From positions 1-16,952 of the forward strand of contig JADFNT010000003.1 in the NCBI GenBank assembly GCA_022563215.1: DNA of 16,952 nt, in the 5' to 3' direction. The DNA is from Pseudomonadota bacterium. Its GTDB lineage: Bacteria > Pseudomonadota > Alphaproteobacteria > Rhodospirillales > Casp-alpha2. Positions 7,341-16,952 of this stretch are shown here, one piece after another. Position 1 is the stretch's first letter, and each line of letters opens with the position of its first letter. The notes beneath the pieces are model-generated. The model did no database searches, was not told the DNA's origin, and saw only the letters and a list, made by a program, of their open reading frames with translations. Made by a program: the position numbers and the translations under genes.

Positions 7341-7360
7341 AAATAGTTATAGGCCTATTT
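7341..7360. repeat. Inverted repeat and 10-bp palindrome in the flgB leader
   Basis: AAATAG (7341-7346) and CTATTT (7355-7360) form an inverted repeat, and ATAGGCCTAT (7349-7358) is a perfect palindrome within the same stretch. The AT-rich setting upstream of flgB suits an operator for a dimeric regulator, but no family can be assigned. Confidence 0.45.
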
Positions 7361-7385
7361 TCGGCGCCGTTTCGGTCCCTCCAAA

Positions 7386-7433
7386 TGCCCCGGAAAGGGG
7401 CAATAGGGCCCGACTCGGGGGACGGATTTTTTT
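7386..7433 (+). promoter_or_regulatory. Hairpins plus T-run in the flgB leader, possible attenuator
   Basis: TGCCCC (7386-7391) pairs with GGGGCA (7397-7402) around a GGAAA loop. A second short stem CCCG/CGGG follows near 7409-7419, then seven T residues at 7427-7433 about 135 bases before flgB. The stem nearest the T-run has only 4 bp and is separated from it by several bases, so intrinsic termination would be weak. It could be leader structure or a weak attenuator. Confidence 0.3.
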
Positions 7434-7568
7434 ACCGATTGTTAAGAAACCAGGCTGATAATGCGCTGTGGGTATTTAAAGGTCCTCGGCTTTTCAAGGC
7501 GCCATGGAAACTGGCACCGAACGGTTCGAAAGCCGGACCTGGAACGGAACAACGAAGACGTCAGGGTT

Positions 7569-7976
7569 ATGGAACTCGACAAACTTACCTTATTCAACGT
7601 CGTCAAAAGACGATTGGCGTGGCTTGGCCATCGCCAGGAGGTTCTGGCCCAGAACATCGCCAACTCGGACACGCCGCGATACCAGGCCCGCGACCTCAAG
7701 GCCTTCAAATTCAAAGATTTGGTCAGGAGCCAAAGATCAATCCTTCGCATGGCCGCGACGGCGGACTCCCATATGACCGGCAGCCCCAGGCGGGTGGTCG
7801 AATTCAAAGTCGAAACGGAACGCCGGCCCTATGAGACCAATCCGAACGGGAATTCGGTCGTTCTCGAAGAGCAGATGGCGAAAATCAGCGAAACCGGGAT
7901 TTCCTACCGCCTGACCACCGAGCTTTATAAGAAGCACCTCAAAATGTTGCGATTGGCCATCGGCGGCCGCCGTTAG
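7569..7976 (+). CDS. flgB: Flagellar proximal rod protein FlgB
   Basis: This 135-residue protein begins MELDKLTLFNVVKRRLAWLG and carries the rod-family N-terminal motif LAQNIANSDTPRYQARDL, which is diagnostic for FlgB. The C-terminal helix ISYRLTTELYKKHLKMLRLA is the other half of the rod coiled-coil domain. FlgB is exported by the flagellar type III apparatus and sits at the base of the rod next to FliE. ATG 7569 was chosen because the FlgB family starts here, although the frame is open to 7461; the ribosome site is poor (AGGG only 2 bases away, GAAG about 11 bases away). It is the first gene of the rod and export unit. A 9-bp hairpin is centred on its stop codon. Confidence 0.95.
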   Translation: MELDKLTLFNVVKRRLAWLGHRQEVLAQNIANSDTPRYQARDLKAFKFKDLVRSQRSILRMAATADSHMTGSPRRVVEFKVETERRPYETNPNGNSVVLEEQMAKISETGISYRLTTELYKKHLKMLRLAIGGRR

Positions 7977-7985
7977 ACGGCGGCC
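7965..7985 (+). repeat. Perfect 9-bp hairpin with the flgB stop codon as its loop
   Basis: GGCCGCCGT (7965-7973) is followed by TAG, the flgB stop, and then ACGGCGGCC (7977-7985), an exact reverse complement. No T-run follows, so it is unlikely to be a classical terminator. It could stabilise or mark the flgB-flgC junction of the mRNA. Confidence 0.6.
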
Positions 7986-8048
7986 ATTGGTGCCGGCGCC
8001 CCCGAGGTAATCCACGGGCACCGTCAACAAGGGAGAAGGTTTGGATAC

Positions 8049-8459
8049 ATGGACGACCTCATCAAGACGATGCGTATTTCCGCCGCCGGCATGCGGGTTC
8101 AGGGACAGCGGCTCAGGGTGATTTCGCAAAACATCGCCAATGCCAATTCGCTGCCTCAAGACCCGGGCGACAAGCCCTATCGGCGCCAGGTGATCACGTT
8201 CCGGAACGAACTGGACCGGTCTATCGGCCTCGAGACGGTGCGCGTCGGCAAGGTACAGCCCGACAGATCGGAATTCGGCAAGCGCTTCGAGCCCAGCCAC
8301 CCGGCCGCCGATGCCGACGGGTATGTCCTGACCCCGAACGTCAACTCGCTGATCGAAATGACCGACATGCGCGAGGCGCAGCGGTCCTATGAGGCCAACC
8401 TCAGCGTCATCAAGGCCTCGAAGGCGATGCTGAACCTCACCATCGACTTGCTGCGCTAA
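8049..8459 (+). CDS. flgC: Flagellar proximal rod protein FlgC
   Basis: This 136-residue protein has the rod signature near its N-terminus (ISAAGMRVQGQRLRVISQNIANANS) and the matching C-terminal end with VNSLIEMTDMREAQRSYEANLSV and a final hydrophobic helix. Both are characteristic of FlgC, which builds the rod with FlgB, FlgF and FlgG. The length is normal. ATG 8049 is preceded by GGGAGAAGG at a suitable distance. It follows flgB after 72 bases that contain a hairpin but no T-run, and leads into fliE. Confidence 0.96.
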   Translation: MDDLIKTMRISAAGMRVQGQRLRVISQNIANANSLPQDPGDKPYRRQVITFRNELDRSIGLETVRVGKVQPDRSEFGKRFEPSHPAADADGYVLTPNVNSLIEMTDMREAQRSYEANLSVIKASKAMLNLTIDLLR

Positions 8460-8504
8460 ACCGCTAGCCTGAACGGGAAACAATCACGATAAAAGGAGCC
8501 TTCA

Positions 8505-8825
8505 ATGCCGATGACAGCCGCGCAAAACATCACCAAGGTCCTTAACGCCTATAACGAGGCGGTCAAGGGCCGTCCTCAGGGAATCCAATCCGACAAATCC
8601 TCGAAAGGGGATGAGTTCGCCGATCTGGTCAAAGGGGCGCTTTCCGAAGCCAAGAAAATCGGCGAACGCAGCGAACAACTCTCCATCGCCGGCATCGTCG
8701 ACCGCGCCGATATCGGCCAGGTGGTCACCGCGGTTGCCGAAGCCGAGGTGACGATACAGACTGTCGTGGCGATTCGCGACAAGGTCATCGAGGCCTACAA
8801 GGATATTATCCGGATGCCCATGTAG
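8505..8825 (+). CDS. fliE: Flagellar hook-basal body adaptor FliE
   Basis: This 106-residue protein ends with VVAIRDKVIEAYKDIIRMPM, the FliE hallmark, after the amphipathic pair of helices that includes TAVAEAEVTIQTVVAIRDK. FliE joins the MS ring and export gate to the rod and is an early export substrate. AAGGAG lies 6 bases before ATG 8505. Order flgB-flgC-fliE is the usual one, and the length is as expected. Confidence 0.95.
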   Translation: MPMTAAQNITKVLNAYNEAVKGRPQGIQSDKSSKGDEFADLVKGALSEAKKIGERSEQLSIAGIVDRADIGQVVTAVAEAEVTIQTVVAIRDKVIEAYKDIIRMPM

Positions 8826-8871
8826 GCTTTGCTTGCCTCACCGGCGGGCCGGGGTTGGATAGGGGAAGAGC

Positions 8872-9138
8872 GTGAACGAGGCCGCCATACTGGAAATCGG
8901 ACAAAACGGCATATGGGTCGTCTTGCAGCTGGCCGGCCCGATTATGCTGTCGGGGTTGCTGATCGGCCTCCTGATCGCGCTGTTCCAGGCCCTGACCACC
9001 ATTCAGGAAATGACGTTGACGTTCGTGCCCAAGATCCTGGTGATCTTCGCGGCCATGATCTTTTTCTTGCCGTTCATGATGACGACGCTGAAGGAATTCA
9101 CCCAGCAACTGTACAGCCTCATCGTCACTCTCGGCTAA
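8872..9138 (+). CDS. fliQ: Flagellar export gate protein FliQ
   Basis: This 88-residue protein has two long hydrophobic helices, about residues 15-40 and 50-78, joined by ALTTIQEMTLTFVPKI, the conserved FliQ loop. FliQ contributes four copies to the helical gate with FliP and FliR. The start is GTG 8872 behind GGGGAAG. fliR follows after only 6 bases. Confidence 0.96.
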   Translation: MNEAAILEIGQNGIWVVLQLAGPIMLSGLLIGLLIALFQALTTIQEMTLTFVPKILVIFAAMIFFLPFMMTTLKEFTQQLYSLIVTLG

Positions 9139-9144
9139 ACTTTC

Positions 9145-9906
9145 ATGCTCGAGGAAATCCTTTCCCTAAACCTGTTCGGTTTTTTCCTGATTTTCGCCCG
9201 CCTCGGAACGGCGATGGCCTTAATGCCGGGGTTCAGCTCCGGCTTCGTACCCAGCCGCATTCGGTTTTCGATCGCCTTGGCCCTCAGCTTCGTCCTGGCG
9301 CCGGTGCTGATCCCCACCTTGCCGGTCCGCCCGTCCACGGTCGCCGGCATGGGCATCCTGATCACCGGCGAGGTCCTGATCGGCGCCTTTTTCGGCATGT
9401 TCGCCCGCATTATGGTGAGCGCCCTGCAAACCGCCGGCACGATCATTTCCTACGTTTCCTCCATGGCCAACGCCCTTATCCAGGACCCGATCGCCGAACA
9501 GCAAAGTTCGACCATTGCCGGGTTCCTGTTGATCACGGGCGTCGTGCTCGTTTTCGTCGTCGACCTGCATCACGTAATGATCATGGCCATCGCCGACAGC
9601 TACACCCTGTTCGTGCCGGGCCGGGCGCTGCCGATGGAGGACATCACCTTCGTGATTGCGCGAAAGGTCGCCGACAGCTTCGCGCTTGGCCTCAAGCTGG
9701 CGTCGCCGTTCGTCATCGTCGGCCTGACCTATTACATCGGTCTCGGCCTGCTGGGCCGGCTGATGCCCCAGTTGCAGGTCTTTTTCTTCGGCCTGCCGTT
9801 CCAGATCGGGGTCCAGATATGGGTCCTGGCAATTTCCGTCTCGGGTATCTTGGTGGTCTTCCTGAGGAACTTCGAAGAGGGCTACCGGGACTTCATATTG
9901 CCTTAA
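9145..9906 (+). CDS. fliR: Flagellar export gate protein FliR
   Basis: This 253-residue, very hydrophobic protein has the FliR pattern: an N-terminal helix with FFLIFARLGTAMALMPGFSS, several further membrane segments, and a C-terminal region with GLLGRLMPQLQVFFFGLPFQ, which is conserved in the FliR/EscT/HrcT family. It completes the FliP5-Q4-R1 gate. It starts at ATG 9145, 6 bases after fliQ, without a clear ribosome site, so coupled translation with fliQ is likely. Confidence 0.96.
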   Translation: MLEEILSLNLFGFFLIFARLGTAMALMPGFSSGFVPSRIRFSIALALSFVLAPVLIPTLPVRPSTVAGMGILITGEVLIGAFFGMFARIMVSALQTAGTIISYVSSMANALIQDPIAEQQSSTIAGFLLITGVVLVFVVDLHHVMIMAIADSYTLFVPGRALPMEDITFVIARKVADSFALGLKLASPFVIVGLTYYIGLGLLGRLMPQLQVFFFGLPFQIGVQIWVLAISVSGILVVFLRNFEEGYRDFILP

Positions 9907-9950
9907 TGGATTGACCCGTAAATTAAGCGGGGTATCCAGAGGATTGTTCG

Positions 9951-11057
9951 ATGTCAGAAGAAGACGACTCACAAAAAACAGAAGACCCAAGCGATAAAAA
10001 ACTGAAGAATGCCAAAAAGAAAGGCCAGGTCGCCCAGTCGCAAGAAATCAAGAGTTGGATGATCCTGCTTGGCGGCACCGCCGGACTTGTCTTCATGGCG
10101 CCTTTCATGGCCGCCAACATCCGCGCCACCATCGAACCCTTCATCAGGAATCCCCACGCCGTTCCCACAGATTTCGCCCACTTGCTCCAGTTGGTGGCCG
10201 GCCTGTCTGGGGACATCGGCCTGATCCTGGCGCCGCTTCTGGCCCTGTTGTTCGTTATCGCCCTGTTCTCAAACATCGTCCAGTTCGGGTTGATCTTCGC
10301 GCCCGACAAAATCAAGCCGAAGATCAGCAAGGTGTCGCTTATCAGCGGCGTGAAGCGGATGTTCGGGTCACGGGCGCTGATGGAATTCCTCAAGGGCATC
10401 CTCAAGCTTTTGGCCGTCGGCGTCGTGTCGTTTTCCATGGCCTTGCCGATGTTGCAGGACCTTACCCTGATCCCGTATTACGAAATCACCCAGATGATAG
10501 ACCGGATCAATATTATCGCCATCCTGCTGGCGGTCGGCACCGTCGGGGTGATGACGGTGATCGCGGCCCTGGACTTTGCTTATCAGAAATATTCCTTCAA
10601 AAAGCAGATGATGATGTCGAAGCAGGAAGTGAAGGACGAATTTAAGCAATCCGAAGGCGACCCTCAGATCAAGGCCAGGATCAGAAAAGTGCGTATGGAA
10701 CGCGCCCAGCAAAGGATGATGGCGGCGGTGCCCGAGGCGGACGTGGTGATTACCAACCCGACGCACTATTCCATCGCCCTCAAGTACAAGATGGATGATA
10801 TGCCGGCGCCGAAGCTGGTCGCCAAGGGCATCGATCACCTGGCGATGCGCATTCGCGAGGTCGCCAAGGCCCACGACGTGCCGATCGTCGAAAACCCGCC
10901 CCTGGCCCGCGCTCTCTATGCCGGCGTCGAACTGGATGAGGAAATCCCGCCCGAACACTTCAAGGCGGTGGCGGAAGTCATCGGCTTCGTCATGCGCCAG
11001 CGGGGAACCCTGCCGCCCCTGGAAGACCAGGCAGAGGGCGATCCGCCTGTGCAATAG
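9951..11057 (+). CDS. flhB: Flagellar export switch protein FlhB
   Basis: This 368-residue protein has a charged N-terminus (SQKTEDPSDKKLKNAKKKGQ) typical of FlhB, four membrane segments between about residues 35 and 215, and a cytoplasmic domain with the autocleavage motif NPTH at residues 269-272. Cleavage between Asn and Pro permits the change from rod and hook to filament-type substrates. The domain continues with IALKYKMDD and ENPPLARALYAG, both conserved. ATG 9951 follows AGAGGA. The gene sits at the end of the rod and export unit, with a cckA-like gene 69 bases downstream. A shorter paralogue without the motif is encoded at 6799-7185. Confidence 0.97.
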   Translation: MSEEDDSQKTEDPSDKKLKNAKKKGQVAQSQEIKSWMILLGGTAGLVFMAPFMAANIRATIEPFIRNPHAVPTDFAHLLQLVAGLSGDIGLILAPLLALLFVIALFSNIVQFGLIFAPDKIKPKISKVSLISGVKRMFGSRALMEFLKGILKLLAVGVVSFSMALPMLQDLTLIPYYEITQMIDRINIIAILLAVGTVGVMTVIAALDFAYQKYSFKKQMMMSKQEVKDEFKQSEGDPQIKARIRKVRMERAQQRMMAAVPEADVVITNPTHYSIALKYKMDDMPAPKLVAKGIDHLAMRIREVAKAHDVPIVENPPLARALYAGVELDEEIPPEHFKAVAEVIGFVMRQRGTLPPLEDQAEGDPPVQ

Positions 11058-11126
11058 GCCCGCCGGTGTTGTAAAAGTCATTGAAGGCGGCTCGGCGAAC
11101 GACGGAACGGACCGAAGGCGGAGCGC

Positions 11127-13277
11127 ATGATGGCAGAATCCGGGAACAGCCCGAAAAATTCCAGCAAGGGAATACCGAACTGGCTCCGGGGCCCAGTGCT
11201 GTGGGTGGTGTTGACGGGCATTCTCGCCGGCGGGTCGGCGGTGCTCCACATGTCGGGGCCTGCCTACTCGGTTCATGCCTTCGCGGTGACCGGCCTGGCC
11301 CTGGCGGCGCTTGCTTTTCTGGCCTGGACCCTGGGCGCGTCCGGCACCGACGACCCGGCGGCCCGCATGCTCCGATCGGCCGCCGACGACGCCCCGGACG
11401 GCCTTCTGATCGCCGGTAGCGATGGTTCCTTCGTCTATACCAACCCGGCCTTCCACCGCCTGTTCCATATGGCGGCCGCGGCCGGCAGCGGCGGTCAGGT
11501 CGAGTCCCTGGACGCCATCGGCCGGATCCTCGAAGGCGACCAGGCGATGACGGCGTTTCAGCGCCTCAAGTCGAACGCCGAAACCGGGGTCGGAGGGCGC
11601 GCCGAATTTCCCGTTTCTTCCGGCGCCCCCGGCACTGTCGAATGGCGGCGCCTGACGGTCAGCCCGGTGGCCGGAGGCGGTGCCCTGTGGCGGGCCGAGG
11701 ACATTACCGCCAGCCGCGAAGTCGATTCCGTCCGCCGTGAGGAAGAGGCCAGCCTGGCCGATTTCCTCGATTTGCTGCCGGTCGGCTTTTTCTCCGCCGA
11801 CGGCAAAGGCCGCATCCTGTTCGCCAACCAGATCCTGGCCGGGTGGCTGGGGGTTGGGCCCGAGGAAATGGTATCCCGGGGGCTGGACGAATTCATTGCT
11901 GGCGACGAAACCGGGCCCGGAACAGCCCCGCAAGGCGGCGGTGCCGCCGAGGTCACCTTCCGGCGCCGGGACGCCGGCACCTTCAAGGCCTGGGTGGTGC
12001 AATCCCATGCCGAGGACGGCGGCGGCGGGCCCGCCTACAGCCGTTCCGTAGTGCTTCCCGCCGCCGACTGGCAACACCAGGCCGGTGGCTCCACGGACAA
12101 CGGCGACAGCCGGCCTGAAATCCGCCTTCATTGGCTGTTCGACGAGGCTCCGGTGGGCATCGTGCTGCTCGACCTCCAGGGCAACATCGCCGAATGCAAC
12201 CGCGCTTTCCTGAAGCTCGTCGGGTTGCATCCCGAGGTTCTGATCGGCCAGCCCTTCGCCGACCGCGTGGCCAAGGAGGACCGGGGCGAGATCTCGGCGG
12301 CGCTGTCGAAGGTGGTCATGGGCACCGCGCGGGCCACCCACATGGAGGCCCGCATGCCCGGCGCCGGCGGACGCGAACTGGTGACGTCCCTTTACGCAAG
12401 CCGGCTGGAAAATGCCCTGGGCGAACTTTCGGGCCTGGCCATCCACTTCATCGACACCACCGAGCACAAGAACCTGGAGGTCCAGTTCGCGCAATCGCAG
12501 AAGATGCAGGCCATCGGCCAGTTGGCCGGGGGCGTGGCGCATGATTTCAACAACCTGCTGACGGCGATGATCGGCTTTTCCGACCTGCTGCTGACCCGCC
12601 ACGGGCCCGACGACCCGTCCTTCGCCGACATCCAGCAGATCAAGCAGAACGCCAACCGGGCGACCAACCTGGTGCGCCAGTTGCTGGCGTTTTCGCGTCA
12701 GCAGACCCTGGCCCTGGTGCGCCTCGACATCACCGAGGCGATCAACGAGCTCAACAGCCTGCTGGGCCGCCTGATCGGCGAGAAGATCGAGCTCAACTTG
12801 GAACACGGCAAGGACTTGATGCCGGTCAAGGCCGATCGCGGGCAGTTCGACCAGGTCATCATCAACCTCGTCGTCAACGCGCGGGACGCCATGCCCGGCG
12901 GCGGCCAGATCACCATCCGCACGTTGCCGTTCAGCCTCGACGCCCCCGCGCAGCGGGGCCACGACCTGATGCCGGCCGGCAATTACGTCTTGATCGAGGT
13001 CGCCGACACCGGCGTCGGCATCCGCAAGGAGAACATGGAAAAGATCTTCGAGCCGTTCTTCTCGACCAAGGAGGTCGGTTTGGGAACGGGCCTGGGCCTC
13101 TCCACCGTCTACGGCATCGTCCATCAAAGCGGCGGCTTCGTCTTCGTCGACAGCGCGCCGGGCGAAGGGACGACCTTCAGCGTCTATCTGCCCGAATACA
13201 CCGAAGACGGCGAAACCGAAGCCGCCGCCGCGCAACCGCCGGACCCGATCATGAGGCGTTACCCGAGGGCGACCTGA
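11127..13277 (+). CDS. cckA: CckA-like hybrid histidine kinase, kinase part (frame broken before receiver)
   Basis: This 716-residue frame starts at ATG 11127 behind GGCGGAG. Two membrane helices lie at about 23-42 and 47-70. PAS-like modules follow near 78-200, 210-330 ([18 protein letters not shown]) and 335-460 ([18 protein letters not shown]). The HisKA domain has [17 protein letters not shown] with phospho-His472. The ATPase domain has an N-box near 576-588 ([10 protein letters not shown]), DTGVGI near 627 and [13 protein letters not shown] near 654. CckA drives or reverses phosphate flow to ChpT and CtrA in alphaproteobacteria. The last residues, RRYPRAT before TGA 13275-13277, are out of frame with the expected linker, and the receiver domain follows in another frame. 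One extra base near 13233-13250 would restore a normal full-length CckA. Confidence 0.88.
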   Translation: MMAESGNSPKNSSKGIPNWLRGPVLWVVLTGILAGGSAVLHMSGPAYSVHAFAVTGLALAALAFLAWTLGASGTDDPAARMLRSAADDAPDGLLIAGSDGSFVYTNPAFHRLFHMAAAAGSGGQVESLDAIGRILEGDQAMTAFQRLKSNAETGVGGRAEFPVSSGAPGTVEWRRLTVSPVAGGGALWRAEDITASREVDSVRREEEASLADFLDLLPVGFFSADGKGRILFANQILAGWLGVGPEEMVSRGLDEFIAGDETGPGTAPQGGGAAEVTFRRRDAGTFKAWVVQSHAEDGGGGPAYSRSVVLPAADWQHQAGGSTDNGDSRPEIRLHWLFDEAPVGIVLLDLQGNIAECNRAFLKLVGLHPEVLIGQPFADRVAKEDRGEISAALSKVVMGTARATHMEARMPGAGGRELVTSLYASRLENALGELSGLAIHFIDTTEHKNLEVQFAQSQKMQAIGQLAGGVAHDFNNLLTAMIGFSDLLLTRHGPDDPSFADIQQIKQNANRATNLVRQLLAFSRQQTLALVRLDITEAINELNSLLGRLIGEKIELNLEHGKDLMPVKADRGQFDQVIINLVVNARDAMPGGGQITIRTLPFSLDAPAQRGHDLMPAGNYVLIEVADTGVGIRKENMEKIFEPFFSTKEVGLGTGLGLSTVYGIVHQSGGFVFVDSAPGEGTTFSVYLPEYTEDGETEAAAAQPPDPIMRRYPRAT

Positions 13278-13291
13278 CCGGCACCGGCACC

Positions 13292-13648
13292 GTGCTTCTG
13301 GTCGAGGACGAGGACGCGGTCCGCATGTTCGGCGCCCGGGCGCTCCGCAGCAAGGGCTACCACGTGCTGGAAGCGGACAACGGCGAGCGCGCCCTCGATG
13401 TCATCAACGGCACCGACGGCACCATCGACCTGATCATTTCCGACGTCGTCATGCCGGGCATGGACGGGCACACCCTGGTGCGGCTGGTCCGCCACGAACT
13501 CCCCGACGTCAAGGTGATCCTGATTTCGGGCTATGCCGAAGACGTGTTCCGGGACGAAATCGACCGCGACCCGACGATCGAGTTCCTGGCCAAGCCCTTC
13601 AGCCTCAAGGGCCTGGCGTCCAAGGTCAAGGAGGTGATGGCGGGGTAG
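13292..13648 (+). CDS. cckA: CckA receiver domain, detached by an apparent frameshift
   Basis: This is a receiver domain of about 118 residues with acidic residues in LLVEDEDAVRMF, phospho-Asp51 in LIISDVVMPGMDG, a switch Ser in LISGYAE and Lys101 in FLAKPF. The CckA-type wording suggests it is the natural C-terminus of the gene upstream. Homology-like sequence extends before the GTG: in this frame 13250-13291 reads [14 protein letters not shown], matching the linker expected in CckA. There is no ribosome site before GTG 13292, so it is not a convincing independent gene. The frame differs from the kinase by one base. Kinase plus receiver together would be about 840 residues. As read, it would be expressed only by reinitiation after the TGA 14 bases upstream. 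Confidence 0.85.
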   Translation: MLLVEDEDAVRMFGARALRSKGYHVLEADNGERALDVINGTDGTIDLIISDVVMPGMDGHTLVRLVRHELPDVKVILISGYAEDVFRDEIDRDPTIEFLAKPFSLKGLASKVKEVMAG

Positions 13649-13744
13649 GGGACCGGGGGCCGGAATGGCGAAGGTCCGCTCCGGGTCTTGGAAGCGGCCG
13701 TTCGTCCAACCGGCGCCTTTCCCGAACCGCGCCCCAAAACACCC

Positions 13745-13780
13745 GGAACAAAAATCGAATACGTTCCATTTTTCCTTTTT
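13745..13780 (+). terminator. Weak hairpin with T-rich tract after the cckA region
   Basis: GGAAC (13745-13749) can pair with GTTCC (13763-13767), followed by ATTTTTCCTTTTT. The stem is only 5 bp with a 13-base loop, so it is at best a weak terminator. It marks the change to the AT-rich recA promoter region. Confidence 0.3.
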
Positions 13781-13804
13781 AATTCAATGCATTAAAAAAA
13801 CTTC

Positions 13805-13832
13805 TTGCAAACGAGAACAAACCACGTACATT
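13805..13832 (+). promoter_or_regulatory. Putative recA promoter
   Basis: TTGCAA (13805-13810) and TACATT (13827-13832), separated by 16 bases, give an acceptable -35/-10 pair. A start near 13839 leaves a leader of about 54 bases that contains the SOS box. An imperfect LexA-like site, GAAC-N7-GTAC (13815-13829), overlaps the spacer. This is motif-based only. Confidence 0.4.
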
Positions 13833-13853
13833 GGCTGGAAATTGCATTCGTTT

Positions 13854-13868
13854 GAACCATTGTTGAAC
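13854..13868. promoter_or_regulatory. LexA (SOS) box GAAC-N7-GAAC
   Basis: GAAC (13854-13857), seven bases CATTGTT, and GAAC (13865-13868) form a perfect match to the alphaproteobacterial SOS box, GTTC-N7-GTTC read on the other strand. It ends 24 bases before the recA ATG, the expected place for LexA repression of recA. Confidence 0.85.
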
Positions 13869-13892
13869 ATGTGAAATAAGAAAGGCTGTACC

Positions 13893-15089
<1,197 letters not shown>

Positions 15090-15125
15090 CGGGCGAAAAG
15101 TTCCTCCCCCGAACGATCGTTCAAG

Positions 15126-15168
15126 ACGCGGCTCGCGTCCCTTTTCAGGGAAGGCGGGCCGCGTTTTT
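15126..15168 (+). terminator. Strong intrinsic terminator of recA
   Basis: ACGCGGCTCGC (15126-15136) pairs with GCGGGCCGCGT (15154-15164) in an 11-bp stem with one T-G wobble. A nested stem TCCC/GGGA (15138-15141 with 15148-15151) closes the loop, and TTTTT follows at 15164-15168. A separate 12-bp palindrome, GAACGATCGTTC, lies just before it at 15111-15122. Confidence 0.9.
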
Positions 15169-15224
15169 ATGGGCCCCGGATGCCGGGGCCGCCATCCGCC
15201 GTTTATTTCTTGAGGCCCACGCCC

Positions 15225-15230
15225 TAAATT
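15225..15230 (+). promoter_or_regulatory. Putative alaS -10 element, possible leaderless start
   Basis: TAAATT lies 7 bases before the alaS ATG, so transcription could begin at the A of the start codon. The only -35 candidate at 17 bases is TTTATT (15202-15207), a poor match. No ribosome site is present before the ATG. This is a tentative reading. Confidence 0.3.
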
Positions 15231-15237
15231 AACGCCC

Positions 15238-16952
<1,715 letters not shown>

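Larger units (their letters stand above)
7186..7568. other. Divergent intergenic control region (fhlB / flgB)
   Basis: This 383-bp stretch without a convincing gene separates the minus-strand fhlB unit from the plus-strand flgB unit. It is AT-rich at about 7270-7360, unlike its surroundings. It holds a CtrA-type box, a -10-like element facing fhlB, a 10-bp palindrome, and two short GC hairpins followed by a T-run. The frame of flgB stays open back to 7461 and other short frames cross the region, but none resembles a protein. Confidence 0.8.

Noticed and set aside
7452..7466. Sigma-54 promoter core GG-N10-GC upstream of flgB
   Set aside because: Only the GG and GC dinucleotides fit (AGGCTGATAATGCGC); the rest of the -24/-12 consensus does not, so chance is likely.
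7461..7568. N-terminal extension of flgB by 36 residues
   Set aside because: FlgB proteins begin at the MELDKL-like segment, and the extension is Arg/Trp-rich and unlike any rod protein.
10368..13235. A 955-codon open frame on the minus strand opposite flhB and cckA
   Set aside because: It is an antisense shadow in GC-rich DNA. The plus strand encodes recognisable FlhB and CckA with all motifs, while the minus frame gives His/Gly/Arg/Asp-rich sequence without a domain.
13201..13277. Programmed ribosomal frameshift joining kinase and receiver of cckA
   Set aside because: No slippery heptamer or following pseudoknot could be recognised, and CckA is normally a single frame, so a plain base loss is the simpler reading.
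13779..13795. TTAA...TTAA pair before recA as a CtrA box
   Set aside because: The spacing is 9 bases, not 7, so it does not fit the CtrA consensus.
13665..13874. A 69-codon small frame between cckA and recA
   Set aside because: It spans the AT-rich recA promoter and SOS box, has no ribosome site and no recognisable pattern.
15111..15122. Palindrome GAACGATCGTTC considered as another LexA site
   Set aside because: The half-sites are inverted and spaced wrongly for GAAC-N7-GAAC, and it lies after recA beside its terminator.

Overview
The window is GC-rich, gene-dense and typical of a flagellated alphaproteobacterium, most likely Rhodospirillales-like. The grounds are: a CckA-type hybrid kinase next to recA and alaS; an alphaproteobacterial LexA box (GAAC-N7-GAAC) before recA; a CtrA-type box (TTAA-N7-TTAA) in a divergent flagellar promoter region; and the split of export-gate genes into a fliO-fliP unit and a flgB-flgC-fliE-fliQ-fliR-flhB unit. 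The organism assignment is inference from gene content, since no search was possible.

Layout. (1) 1-5321, plus strand: the 3' end of a CheY-like receiver gene, two adjacent MotB-like genes, and a 1219-residue exported protein with three related beta-rich modules and a long TPR-like helical region. These are tightly packed, and the last two genes overlap by 4 bases. (2) 5394-7185, minus strand: fhlB (a stand-alone FlhB C-terminal domain), an unrecognised 104-residue gene, fliO and fliP, again overlapping or nearly so. (3) 7186-7568: a 383-bp divergent control region with a perfect CtrA box placed 17 bp from a -10-like element facing fhlB, plus several inverted repeats on the flgB side. (4) 7569-11057, plus strand: the rod and export genes flgB, flgC, fliE, fliQ, fliR and flhB. 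(5) 11127-13648: a CckA-like kinase whose receiver domain lies in a different frame, which looks like a one-base frameshift. (6) 13893-15089: recA with an SOS box and a strong intrinsic terminator. (7) From 15238 to the window end: the 5' part of alaS.

How the parts fit. FliO, FliP, FliQ, FliR, FlhB and FhlB belong to the flagellar type III export gate. FlgB, FlgC and FliE are the first rod and adaptor substrates. The MotB-like pair belongs on the stator side. CckA normally feeds phosphate through ChpT to CtrA, and the CtrA box here implies that the same relay controls at least the fhlB-fliO-fliP unit.

The most novel-looking part is the leftmost operon. One MotB-like protein has the proton-binding Asp and its neighbour has Ser in the aligned position. 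Both are translationally linked to a large periplasmic beta-module plus TPR protein whose architecture recalls, by analogy only, the PflA/PflB stator scaffold of Campylobacter. The second point needing attention is the broken cckA frame, which is either a sequence error or a real separation of kinase and receiver.
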